A DNA stretch of 64,000 bases from assembly GCA_964533965.1 (NCBI GenBank), contig CAZHNN010000009.1, positions 1 through 64,000 of the forward strand, given 5' to 3'. This DNA is from RGIG3178 sp964533965. GTDB lineage: Bacteria > Bacillota > Clostridia > Christensenellales > QAND01. Under the pieces are notes generated by a model. That model was not told the DNA's origin and ran no database searches. It worked only from the letters and a program-made list of their open reading frames with translations. Below are positions 49,526-57,467 of this stretch, in pieces (position 1 is the first letter of the stretch; each line of letters starts with the position of its first letter). The translations under genes were made by a program, and so were the position numbers.

Positions 49526-50530
49526 CCGCACCCACTTCTCCGCCGGCACGTACTTTGCAAATGCGGCAGCCATTTTGGGGTTTGCGCCCATGGAATGCGC
49601 AACGATGCCTTTCCTGAACGCCAGATATGGTTTATCCTCGAACAGTCTCCGGTTCTGAGTCGTTGTCGACAAATAGACAGCGTGCAGGTTGGTGAACCCC
49701 GCCTCGGCGATGTCCTCCCAGCGTGTCCTCTTCACAGGGATACCTAATAAATAGTATTTGACAATCCCGCTCTCCGAAAGCCTGTAATACACTCCTATGC
49801 GTTCAACACAGAACGGGAGTAAGACAATGAAAATCAAAATCCATCCCAATGCGCTAATCTCAGGATTAAAGGCGACCAACTTCAATCCGAGCATCAGATA
49901 CAAACCGCCAAGCACCAGCGTGATCCAAAAAAACACACCGTGCTTCCCGAAAGCCCAATACTTTACCAATTCACCACCAACATCAGGCTTCTTCTCTTCG
50001 ATCTCAGACCGGCCCGCTGTTTCTTCCTGCTCTATGATCCATCGGTCGTATGGCCAATAGGGTTTCGCGAAATCGCGCACCCTCCTATAGTCATCCTCCG
50101 TTTTGAGCAGAATTTCCATCTCTTGCATATTCACCGCATCCTGCGCATTGGTCGGCGCCTTGCATGCGATAACGAGCTTGCCGAAATCCTGAAAAACACC
50201 TGGGCGAATAGGCGTTTTGACAAGCTTTACTTGGTATACGTCCTTCCAACGAAAGAACGGCCTTGTACCTTGCTCTCCCTTTCCACGTTTTTCGATACCT
50301 TGTGCCGTCATGTTGACGACATACCCGGGGCCTTTTTCCCTTACTCGCGCGAGTAAGGCTGGGACCACATAGCATGGCATATAGACAGCCATCGATATGA
50401 TAACACCGTCGAACCAGCGAAGCGGATGCAGGCTATTGCGAACGATCACCTGCATCGCCGCCATCAGTGTGACGGTTATGATCCAAAATGTCAGTGGTAT
50501 ATACGGTTCTGCTTTATAGGCTAATTTCAT
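49523..50530 (-). CDS. Tandem-array membrane protein, copy 1 (two 2TM+PH-like halves)
   Basis: A 335-residue protein, last of five paralogs in transcription order. Each half has two membrane helices and a beta-rich PH-like domain with a W-x-D-[IV]-x-x-[AV] core: here FRWKDVYQVKLVKTPIRPGV in half one, and IPVKRTRWEDIAEAGFTNLH in half two. The protein ends AAAFAKYVPAEKWVR, shared by the array. ATG 50530 by homology (MKL) with AAGGA upstream. Function unknown. The repeat tail supplies the stop codon. Confidence 0.78.
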   Translation of the reverse strand: MKLAYKAEPYIPLTFWIITVTLMAAMQVIVRNSLHPLRWFDGVIISMAVYMPCYVVPALLARVREKGPGYVVNMTAQGIEKRGKGEQGTRPFFRWKDVYQVKLVKTPIRPGVFQDFGKLVIACKAPTNAQDAVNMQEMEILLKTEDDYRRVRDFAKPYWPYDRWIIEQEETAGRSEIEEKKPDVGGELVKYWAFGKHGVFFWITLVLGGLYLMLGLKLVAFNPEISALGWILIFIVLLPFCVERIGVYYRLSESGIVKYYLLGIPVKRTRWEDIAEAGFTNLHAVYLSTTTQNRRLFEDKPYLAFRKGIVAHSMGANPKMAAAFAKYVPAEKWVR

Positions 50531-50584
50531 AGCATCCTTCCTCAATCCAAAGACACATTCTGCTGTATTCATTCCTATGCAACT

Positions 50585-51589
50585 CTACCGCACCCACTTC
50601 TCCGCCGGCACATGCTTTGCGAACACCGCGGCCATTTTGGGATGCTCCCCGGTGGAGCGAGCCACGATGCTGTCCTTGGGTTTTTTTCCGCCCTCACGCA
50701 GCGCCAGCGCCGTTGCGGTGATGTAGACCGACCGATCCGACGTAAAACCCGCTTCGTCGATGTCCTCCCATTTCACGTCTGCCTTGAGGATACCCGGGAA
50801 GACGTACCGCTTTATCCCTTCCGAGGTGATCCTGTAAAACACATATATCTTATGCATATATGCATTGGCACACGCTACCCCAAACAGGCCTGCTAATCCT
50901 TGAATGCCTTCCTTATACGACAGGCTTACCGTTATATAAAATATGAAAGTCAATGGAGCAATAAAGCCATAGGATAAAAACGTCTTTCCGCTCATCGCCC
51001 AAAGGGTGACCGGTTCTTTTATTTCCTTTTCCATCCATTCGTTGACGACTTCGGGCGCCGGGGACCCTTCCCGCGTCAGGACAAGCCTGTCTTTCTCAAT
51101 GTACTTTCCTATTAATTTTATGGCTTCGTTATATTCCTCTTCCGTTCTTACCTGAACATCCATCACATCCGCGTTGGGGAATGTCATCGCTTCCCATTCC
51201 CGCTCTGTAAGTTCTCTTCTGGCAAAATAGAAAGCGCCATACAGTCGCGCTGCGCCTGGCTCATGGAATGTCCGGACGAAACGCACCTGCGCAATATCGC
51301 TCCAAAGAAAGGTTTGCTCGGCTTTGAATCTAAAGTCGTGTATCCTGCTGATGCCTTTTTTATGGATGCGGATGCTTTGGAAATCGGTTTTTCCATTTAC
51401 CCGCATCAGTACAAAGGATAAAACAACTATCGAAAAAGCAAGCGTCAATATCCAATACGACAGGATTTTAAAAAACAGTTCCTTCGTCGCAAAATACAGG
51501 ATCGGCAGAATGCACAACGGGATAACAGCTAGGATTATATTTTTAAAATACCCCGGTTTAAACCACAGCGGTCTGTATGGCAGTTTCAT
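50585..51589 (-). CDS. Tandem-array membrane protein, copy 2
   Basis: A 334-residue paralog. It opens MKLPYRPLWFKPGYFKNIIL; half one has FLWSDIAQVRFVRTFHEPGA and FYFARRELTEREWEAMTFPN; half two has GIKRYVFPGILKADVKWEDI; it ends AAVFAKHVPAEKWVR. GGAGG lies 5 bases before the ATG. It is separated from copy 1 by only 54 bases and from copy 3 by a repeat. The close match of opening and ending sequences to copy 5 suggests these two are the nearest relatives. Confidence 0.78.
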   Translation of the reverse strand: MKLPYRPLWFKPGYFKNIILAVIPLCILPILYFATKELFFKILSYWILTLAFSIVVLSFVLMRVNGKTDFQSIRIHKKGISRIHDFRFKAEQTFLWSDIAQVRFVRTFHEPGAARLYGAFYFARRELTEREWEAMTFPNADVMDVQVRTEEEYNEAIKLIGKYIEKDRLVLTREGSPAPEVVNEWMEKEIKEPVTLWAMSGKTFLSYGFIAPLTFIFYITVSLSYKEGIQGLAGLFGVACANAYMHKIYVFYRITSEGIKRYVFPGILKADVKWEDIDEAGFTSDRSVYITATALALREGGKKPKDSIVARSTGEHPKMAAVFAKHVPAEKWVR

Positions 51590-51703
51590 TCTTACCTCCG
51601 AATCTTACGATCTTTATTCCGATTCAACCATTCCCGTCGCCAATCATACTCACAGACTTAGCGGACGCCACGTTTCTGAATATACATATTCCCCGCCTCA
51701 AAG

Positions 51704-51765
51704 CAGGGGTTTCAGGGGACGAAGTCCCCTGAACTTCATCAATCGGGCGGCGGGTGGGTTTCGAT
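51704..51765 (+). repeat. Dispersed G-rich repeat, copy 24
   Basis: Head TTCAGGGGAC-GAA-GTCCCCTGAA (10-base perfect arms) and tail ATCGGGCGGCGGGTGGG then TTTCGAT. Five bases from the stop of array copy 3. Confidence 0.92.
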
Positions 51766-51769
51766 TCCC

Positions 51770-52786
51770 TTACCGCACCCACTTCTCCGCCGGTACATAT
51801 TTTGCAAATGCAGCGGCTAGTTCCTGATGATACCCGACCGAAAACGCAACAACTCCCTTATAAAATGTCAACAGCGTTTTAGCGCGCAGATTCAGACGAT
51901 CTGTAACGCTGGGCACGATGGTGGACAAATAGACGGATCGATTGTCCGTAAATCCCGCTTCTGCAATGTCTTCCCACCTGATTTTTCTGATACAAATACC
52001 GGGGAAGTGATATTTTCTTATCCCTTTATCGGAAAGCCTGTAGTACACGCCGATCCTGGTTATCAAAACAAACACCAGCATATACAGGATCATGTACCAT
52101 CCAATAAAATTCCAATAGCCATCGGGCAAAAGAGCCAGAACAATTCCTGTCGATGCATATAACAAATAGGCAATTGCCGTCCTGTGAAAACTCCGTCCGC
52201 GTCGAACAGCCCAAAAGCGGATGGACGGCGTCACCACATCCGCTTCGTCTTTCGCCAGCGGCGTTGCATCGGATGCGGTCTCCTCCTGTACATCCCAAAG
52301 TGCTTTGGGGGCAAACTGCTTAATTCGATCCTTGATGTCCATATATCTAGCCCACGACATGACCACAAGTTCGATCACATCGTCATGATATTTCTTTTCA
52401 TTCGATTTCTGTTCCGAAAGTACCTTACCCGCAACGTACAGTATGCCGTACGGACTGTATACGCCCGGTTGAAAAGCAGATCTTACCAGCCTGATCTGCG
52501 CAATGTCCTTCCACAGCAGAAGCCGTTTTTCCGTTCCGAGCCGCCTTTTGATTCCTTTTGCCTTGATGTTCACCGAGTATTGATTGAGCGTTCGTACTGC
52601 GCTGCAAGCAATGATGCCCATGACCAATATCCATATGGCTAAAAAGACTGGTAGGTACTGATTGAACCATGGAATGGAACGTGAAAGTTCTTGAAAAGCC
52701 ATAAAAAAGGGAAAATAGCCTCCAAAGTTAAAAAACCAATTATGCCGCGACATCTCTGTGTCTGTCCCATACTTTTCAAGTTCCAT
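51770..52786 (-). CDS. Tandem-array membrane protein, copy 3
   Basis: A 338-residue paralog with a more divergent start (MELEKYGTDTEMSRHNWFFN). Half one: LLWKDIAQIRLVRSAFQPGV and LYVAGKVLSEQKSNEKKYHD; half two: GIRKYHFPGICIRKIRWEDI; end AAAFAKYVPAEKWVR. GGGGAACGG lies upstream of ATG 52786. The in-frame extension to 52933 overlaps the tail end of copy 4's reading and is not used. Confidence 0.76.
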   Translation of the reverse strand: MELEKYGTDTEMSRHNWFFNFGGYFPFFMAFQELSRSIPWFNQYLPVFLAIWILVMGIIACSAVRTLNQYSVNIKAKGIKRRLGTEKRLLLWKDIAQIRLVRSAFQPGVYSPYGILYVAGKVLSEQKSNEKKYHDDVIELVVMSWARYMDIKDRIKQFAPKALWDVQEETASDATPLAKDEADVVTPSIRFWAVRRGRSFHRTAIAYLLYASTGIVLALLPDGYWNFIGWYMILYMLVFVLITRIGVYYRLSDKGIRKYHFPGICIRKIRWEDIAEAGFTDNRSVYLSTIVPSVTDRLNLRAKTLLTFYKGVVAFSVGYHQELAAAFAKYVPAEKWVR

Positions 52787-52883
52787 ACACCGTTCCCCTT
52801 TCCATGAAGAGAACACACCGGGAAGAATAAATCTACCGCACCCACTTCTCCGCCGGGACGTGCTTTGCGAACAAAGCGGCCAA

Positions 52884-53795
52884 TTACGGGTTTGTACCGT
52901 AAGCGATAATGCCACTTTTAAAGGACAGCGCACCGCTTTGTATATCGACCCGGTATTGCGGTTTAATCGCTATATAGGCTGATCCATCCGGTGAAAAGCC
53001 CGCCTCAACGATATCCTCCCAGTTCGCTTCTGCCCTAGGGATGCTGGGAAAGACGTATCGCCGAATGCTCCTTTCGGAAATTTTATAATATCTGTTGATC
53101 TGCAATGCCAACACTATTCCCAGCATGAAGCAAACCATCCAGATGCCTTCACCCAAACCCAGAAACACCATCGAAACGACCCAGGCTGCATAAAATCCCG
53201 TGTCGATCCGCTTTGTGGCAGGGATCCGGGCAGGCTCTGTGATGTACTCGCCGTTGTATTCAACGTATTCATCAGGGTTGCCGGGAATATCTTCCTCAAT
53301 GATTTCTGATTCCGGTACATAGGGCTTGATGAATTTCATCACATCGGAGTAATCCCTTTCCGTTTTAACCTGAACGTCTAGGATATCTGCGTCTGGGAGG
53401 GTGAGCCCGTTCCATTGCTGCAACGAAAGTTCCCTGCGTGAAAAATATAAGGTCCCGAAAATGTGGAATATGCCGGGCCTAAAGCGGGTTCTGACGAAGC
53501 AGACCTGTGCGATATCCTCCCACGGAAAATACCGCTCTGTTTTAAATGCGCCTTGCCGCAGCACGATGCCTTTTTGACCGAGATGGACGAAGAACCGGAT
53601 GTCTTTTCGAAACACACCCATAGACTTCAGATCCGTATAGAATGTTGACAACAGGACGATCACCCAGAATGAGGCAATGAATACTCCGTGCCAATCCCCA
53701 TAGCTTCCCTTGATCAAGTTAAAGATGGATACAACATAAAGTAGCCAGATGATTTTGGGTGTACCGTATTGAAGCAGCCTGTATGAAAGTTTCAA
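52884..53795 (-). CDS. Tandem-array membrane protein, copy 4 (truncated by a stop codon)
   Basis: A 303-residue paralog starting at TTG 53795 (homologous to the MKL starts of sisters; GGGGGAT upstream). Half one: FPWEDIAQVCFVRTRFRPGI and LYFSRRELSLQQWNGL; half two: SIRRYVFPSIPRAEANWEDI. The frame stops with ...IIAYGTNP then TAA at 52884-52886, but the next 16 codons still spell LAALFAKHVPAEKWVR and end in TAG at 52833-52835. So a single nonsense change has removed the conserved ending, recently enough that it has not decayed. Confidence 0.75.
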   Translation of the reverse strand: MKLSYRLLQYGTPKIIWLLYVVSIFNLIKGSYGDWHGVFIASFWVIVLLSTFYTDLKSMGVFRKDIRFFVHLGQKGIVLRQGAFKTERYFPWEDIAQVCFVRTRFRPGIFHIFGTLYFSRRELSLQQWNGLTLPDADILDVQVKTERDYSDVMKFIKPYVPESEIIEEDIPGNPDEYVEYNGEYITEPARIPATKRIDTGFYAAWVVSMVFLGLGEGIWMVCFMLGIVLALQINRYYKISERSIRRYVFPSIPRAEANWEDIVEAGFSPDGSAYIAIKPQYRVDIQSGALSFKSGIIAYGTNP

Positions 53796-53881
53796 GGTTT
53801 TATCCCCCAATCCATACGTATCATAGTTTTCCAATCGACAATGCACCTGATCAGCATTGGCTCTGGTACTCGCTTTCCAAA

Positions 53882-53944
53882 GCAGGGGTTTTAGGGGACG
53901 ATGTCCCCTGGACTTCATCAATTGGGCGGTGGACGGGTTTCGAC
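53882..53944 (+). repeat. Dispersed G-rich repeat, copy 25
   Basis: Head TTTTAGGGGACGATGTCCCC and tail ATTGGGCGGTGGACGGG then TTTCGA. Followed by a shortened long module. Confidence 0.9.
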
Positions 53945-53949
53945 CTATC

Positions 53950-54062
53950 TTTTAAACCACTTTGAAAGACATGGATTCGGGCTTCGCATCGCTCGCCCTT
54001 ATCTCATGCTTTCAGAACCTCCCGCTCCTTTTATCGCCCACCGGGCGCAGTCGCGTCCGGTT
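53950..54062 (+). repeat. Long module of the dispersed repeat, copy d (no final tail)
   Basis: CACTTTGAAAGACATGGATT, CTTCGCATCGCTCGCCC, CATGCTTTCAGAACCTCC and CGCCCACCGGGCGCAGTCGC match modules a to c. It ends in CGGTTCT directly against the stop codon of array copy 5, without a second G-rich tail. Confidence 0.7.
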
Positions 54063-55082
54063 CTACCGCACCCACTTCTCCACCGGAACGTGCTTTGCAA
54101 ATGCCGCAGCCAGCAGAGGATTATACGAAGCCGACTTCGCCACAACGCCGTCTTTAAACCGCAGCTTGTTCCGAATATCAGCATCCGTCTTTTTGGTTGA
54201 CACATAGACGGAGCGATTGTTCAAAAATCCGGCTTCGACGATGTCCTCCCATCGGGCTTGTGCTCTTACGATACCCGGGAGAGCATATCGTTTTATCCCT
54301 TCTTCGGATATCTTATAATACAATCCGTTACGGAACAGAACAAACAGAAAGATTGCAAAATATAGTACGAAAATTATTGACAACATTACTACAAATTTAG
54401 CTCCGAATAGTGTCATCACTGTAATGGAATATATTAGCAATACAATGCTACTTAGCAGATCACTTAACAAAGTTCTTTGCCCCAACGTCCATATCCGAGC
54501 CGATTCTTTGATCTGTATTAGTTTGCCTTCATCATATTCGTGCGGCTGAATCGGAGCATGTTCAGGTGATAGTATCCACTTTTCATCCGGAATGTATGGA
54601 CGAATGAATTTCATTACGTCCTTCCAATCCGATTCCGTTTTAACCTGAACGTCTATCACTTCATCATTTGGGGTATTCAGTGTGCTCCATTGTTTCTCCG
54701 TGAGCTCTCTGCGCGCAAAATAGAAGGTGCCGTAAACATGGAAAACACCCGGTCTGACAGGGGTCTTTACAAACCGCACCTGCGCGATTTCTTGCCATGT
54801 AAAGGACTTTTTCGTTCGCTTTATATCGTGCCGAATATAAATTTCTTTTTGATCCAGATGGACACAATGCCAATCGAGCCTCTTTAGATCTTTTTCGCTT
54901 GTGATAGCATCTTGTATAATCCAAAAGATCGGCGTCAACGCACAGAAAATGGTAAATAAGAGATCCTTGTGCTCCCTGATGATATAAACTATCAGCGGCA
55001 ACACAAACAGCAGAAAAACCAAACTTAGTATTGTATTAAAATTTACCGGCCTATACCATAGCGGCCTGTACGGCAGTTTCAT
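54063..55082 (-). CDS. Tandem-array membrane protein, copy 5
   Basis: A 339-residue paralog, first of the array in transcription order. Opens MKLPYRPLWYRPVNFNTILS; half one has FTWQEIAQVRFVKTPVRPGV and FYFARRELTEKQWSTLNTPN; half two GIKRYALPGIVRAQARWEDI; end AAAFAKHVPVEKWVR. GGAGAG lies 6 bases before ATG 55082. Function unknown. Confidence 0.78.
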   Translation of the reverse strand: MKLPYRPLWYRPVNFNTILSLVFLLFVLPLIVYIIREHKDLLFTIFCALTPIFWIIQDAITSEKDLKRLDWHCVHLDQKEIYIRHDIKRTKKSFTWQEIAQVRFVKTPVRPGVFHVYGTFYFARRELTEKQWSTLNTPNDEVIDVQVKTESDWKDVMKFIRPYIPDEKWILSPEHAPIQPHEYDEGKLIQIKESARIWTLGQRTLLSDLLSSIVLLIYSITVMTLFGAKFVVMLSIIFVLYFAIFLFVLFRNGLYYKISEEGIKRYALPGIVRAQARWEDIVEAGFLNNRSVYVSTKKTDADIRNKLRFKDGVVAKSASYNPLLAAAFAKHVPVEKWVR

Positions 55083-55183
55083 GCTGCACTCTCCGGATTT
55101 CCAAAATGGATTCTTCAAATACCTATGTTTAGAGGGCCAACCCTTAGTTCTTTGCTAAAATGGTGACATATAATGTGACATTG

Positions 55184-55208
55184 AAAAAACAGCCTGCAGT
55201 GCGGCTGT
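55184..55208 (-). terminator. Terminator of the small W/YW gene
   Basis: ACAGCC and GGCTGT pair around 8 bases; the minus strand ends in T6. Confidence 0.75.
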
Positions 55209-55216
55209 CTTTGCTT

Positions 55217-55660
55217 TTATGAATACAATTCGCTGCGCTTTTTGAAATATTGGTAGTTTGCGAACAGACCAACTGCTGCGCCGATGATATTTGTCGTCAG
55301 CCCCGAGATCGCGGACGATAGGCTGTTCAGTTCCGCCAGGGCAAGAATGCTTACGATGTCGTACAGGATGTTGCACGCATAGACGGCATACGCAAACTCA
55401 TAGCCTTTCTTCTCGAACCGCCACAGGTAAAAGCACGATGCAGCAGCCGTGACGACCTTGGCAAGATCAAAAAACCCCATGAGCGGTACGGTGATCGGCA
55501 AATAGGGATACTGTGTTACCAGGTTCAAGACCTTTATGCCGTCGTCGGCTGAAAGGACGGCGTTGATGATGAACAAAAACGGCAACACGACCGCCCATTT
55601 CATCGGCAGCGGACTTGTCTTGATTTTGTCCCAATACTTCTTCTGCTTCCACTCGTCCAT
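55217..55660 (-). CDS. Membrane protein, W/YW family member 4
   Basis: A 147-residue protein: MDEWKQKKYWDKIKTSPLPM then KWAVVLPFLFIINAV, four membrane helices, and YQYFKKRSELYS. The opening and end match the three larger proteins at 29.6-32 kb (EWAKLPYWKK, EWKRMKYWEKI; YFKKRAKLFL), but it lacks both zinc ribbon and linker. It shows that the membrane part is the conserved unit. Function unknown. GGAGGG precedes the ATG. Confidence 0.75.
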   Translation of the reverse strand: MDEWKQKKYWDKIKTSPLPMKWAVVLPFLFIINAVLSADDGIKVLNLVTQYPYLPITVPLMGFFDLAKVVTAAASCFYLWRFEKKGYEFAYAVYACNILYDIVSILALAELNSLSSAISGLTTNIIGAAVGLFANYQYFKKRSELYS

Positions 55661-55901
55661 AGTGCCCTCCCTATAGTGATAACAATTCAGCTAACGGACA
55701 TTTTATTCAATCTCTTAAACCTTAGAGTATTATACTATAAGCCACAAACCGTTTCCATATCCTGTCATCAAATGTATGACAGTGGCCTTTTCCTGCGGCA
55801 GCCCGCTCTGCCTTTACATCAAGACTTCTTATGTATATCAGAGACTATACACATCTCCATCCTCTTTGTCTTTTCCCTCAACTCGAATTCAAGGCGCATC
55901 C

Positions 55902-56420
55902 CTAAATATACCTTCTTACCTTGCGCATGTATTCTCTATACTCTTCTCCAAACTCTTTTTCGCACCATCTCTCCTCAGCGAGTATGATGAAGTGCGTCGA
56001 GATCTGAAACGCGAGATGCACGGCCAGCAATATCATAGACCGTGTCATCAGCGCGCAGCCGAGAAAACATAGGAAATACGCGACATACATCGGATTGCGG
56101 GATACCCTGTATAACCCGCCAATATTGATTCCGCTCTTTTTGGGCTTTGCAAAATGCACGATAGCAATCGCATATAGGAGAGTTCCAACAACGCAAGTGC
56201 CAAGACCTGCATAGAACAAGGAGTTATCCGTTTTCACAGTCAGGAAGAAGAGATAAACAATGGATCCAAGCCCCGTTAATTGATATATAAAGTAAGCGAA
56301 TTTCTCCCTGCCTACCATTGGTGCAAAATATGCCGCGCGTCGAAGGGCTTTTCTATCTATCATCGCCATCAGCCCATATCGTAAAAGCAGTATGGGCATA
56401 ACCGTAAATCCTGCGTTCAT
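55902..56420 (-). CDS. ICMT/PEMT-like membrane methyltransferase 2
   Basis: A 172-residue membrane protein related to the gene at 6166-6621. Signature: GGLYRVSRNPMYVAYFLCFL (R-N-P-M-Y) and LAEERWCEKEFGEEYREYMR, the S-adenosylmethionine-binding C-terminal motif with paired Glu. About five membrane helices. ATG 56420 has GGAGG 7 bases upstream. The substrate is unknown. It stands alone, before the acid-sugar operon's terminator. Confidence 0.8.
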   Translation of the reverse strand: MNAGFTVMPILLLRYGLMAMIDRKALRRAAYFAPMVGREKFAYFIYQLTGLGSIVYLFFLTVKTDNSLFYAGLGTCVVGTLLYAIAIVHFAKPKKSGINIGGLYRVSRNPMYVAYFLCFLGCALMTRSMILLAVHLAFQISTHFIILAEERWCEKEFGEEYREYMRKVRRYI

Positions 56421-56451
56421 TTTACAGTCCTCCACAATCCTTTCCGCTTGC

Positions 56452-56479
56452 AAAGAAAAGCCGCGGCATGCCGCGGCTT
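56452..56479 (-). terminator. Terminator of the acid-sugar operon
   Basis: AAGCCGCGG-CATG-CCGCGGCTT, then TTCTTTG on the minus strand. Confidence 0.85.
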
Positions 56480-56492
56480 ACAGTCACTTCCA

Positions 56493-57467
56493 TTACATTT
56501 TTGCGTTTGCCATCTTTCCGGCCAATTCAAACGCCATCGCAAAGCTGTGGGTCGAGGCCTTGCCTTTGTAGGCAATGTCGAACGCCGTGCCGTGGTCGAC
56601 CGATGTGCGAATGATCGGCAGCCCCAGCGTCACGTTGACGCCGCCCTCAAAATCCAGAATTTTCATCGGGATATGCCCCTGGTCGTGGTACATGCACACG
56701 ACCGCGTCGAATTGCCCGTTGATGGCCCTAAAGAACACCGAATCCGGCGCGATGGGGCCGCTGGCGTCGATGCCCTCAGCTTTTGCCGCCTGCACCGCAG
56801 GTTCGATCTCGTTCATGTCCTCAAATCCGAACGACCCGTGCTCGCCCGCGTGCGCGTTCAGCCCGGCCACCGCGATGCGCGGCTTGCCCACCACGCCTAT
56901 AAGCGCGTCATGCGTCAGGCGTATGACGTTTAAAATGCGATCCCTTTTGACCAGCCGCACAGCCTCTTCCATCGATACGTGTGTGGACACGTGCGTCACC
57001 GTGAGCTTATCGCTGCACAGCATCATCGTATAGTTGTCCTCATGGCACATTTCGGCGATCATCTCGGTATGACCCGTAAAATTTGGGTCGCTCAGTCGTG
57101 TCGCTTCCTTGTTCATCGGCAGCGTAACCATCACGCCGATTTTGCCCTGTATGGCAAGCTTCGCGGCGCATTCCACATACGCCCGCGCAGCCGCGCCCGA
57201 CGCTTTGTCCATCTGGCCTATTTTGATCTGATCGCGGTTCAGAAGCCCAAAATCCAGCACGTTGAAGGCACCCGCCAGCACATCTTCCACACCCGAAGCC
57301 CTGCGCAGCGGCACGTTCAGACCCAGCATCTCGTTTGCCAATTCCAGCGCGCTGTAATCGCCAATGAGGATGAAATTCTGTGTCATCTCACCGTTCTTGT
57401 ACGCCCGCAACGCGATCTCCGGCCCCACGCCGCTTGAATCCCCCATCGTCACGCCCAAAACCTTCAT
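56493..57467 (-). CDS. pdxA2: PdxA2-type 4-phospho-threonate/erythronate dehydrogenase
   Basis: A 324-residue member of the PdxA family. MKVLGVTMGDSSGVGPEIAL is the family opening; FTGHTEMIAEMC, GLNAHAGEHGSFGFED and MYHDQGHIPMKILDFEGGVN hold the metal-binding His residues, and RTSVDHGTAFDIAYKGKAS the phosphate loop. PdxA2 proteins paired with DUF1537 kinases oxidise and decarboxylate 4-phospho-D-threonate or -erythronate to dihydroxyacetone phosphate; the fusion of contexts here (ATGA overlap with the kinase) supports that rather than vitamin B6 synthesis. No other pdx gene is near. Confidence 0.9.
   Translation of the reverse strand: MKVLGVTMGDSSGVGPEIALRAYKNGEMTQNFILIGDYSALELANEMLGLNVPLRRASGVEDVLAGAFNVLDFGLLNRDQIKIGQMDKASGAAARAYVECAAKLAIQGKIGVMVTLPMNKEATRLSDPNFTGHTEMIAEMCHEDNYTMMLCSDKLTVTHVSTHVSMEEAVRLVKRDRILNVIRLTHDALIGVVGKPRIAVAGLNAHAGEHGSFGFEDMNEIEPAVQAAKAEGIDASGPIAPDSVFFRAINGQFDAVVCMYHDQGHIPMKILDFEGGVNVTLGLPIIRTSVDHGTAFDIAYKGKASTHSFAMAFELAGKMANAKM

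Noticed and set aside
56493..57467. PdxA of vitamin B6 synthesis
   Set aside because: Overlaps a DUF1537 kinase and has no other pdx gene nearby; the PdxA2 role fits better.
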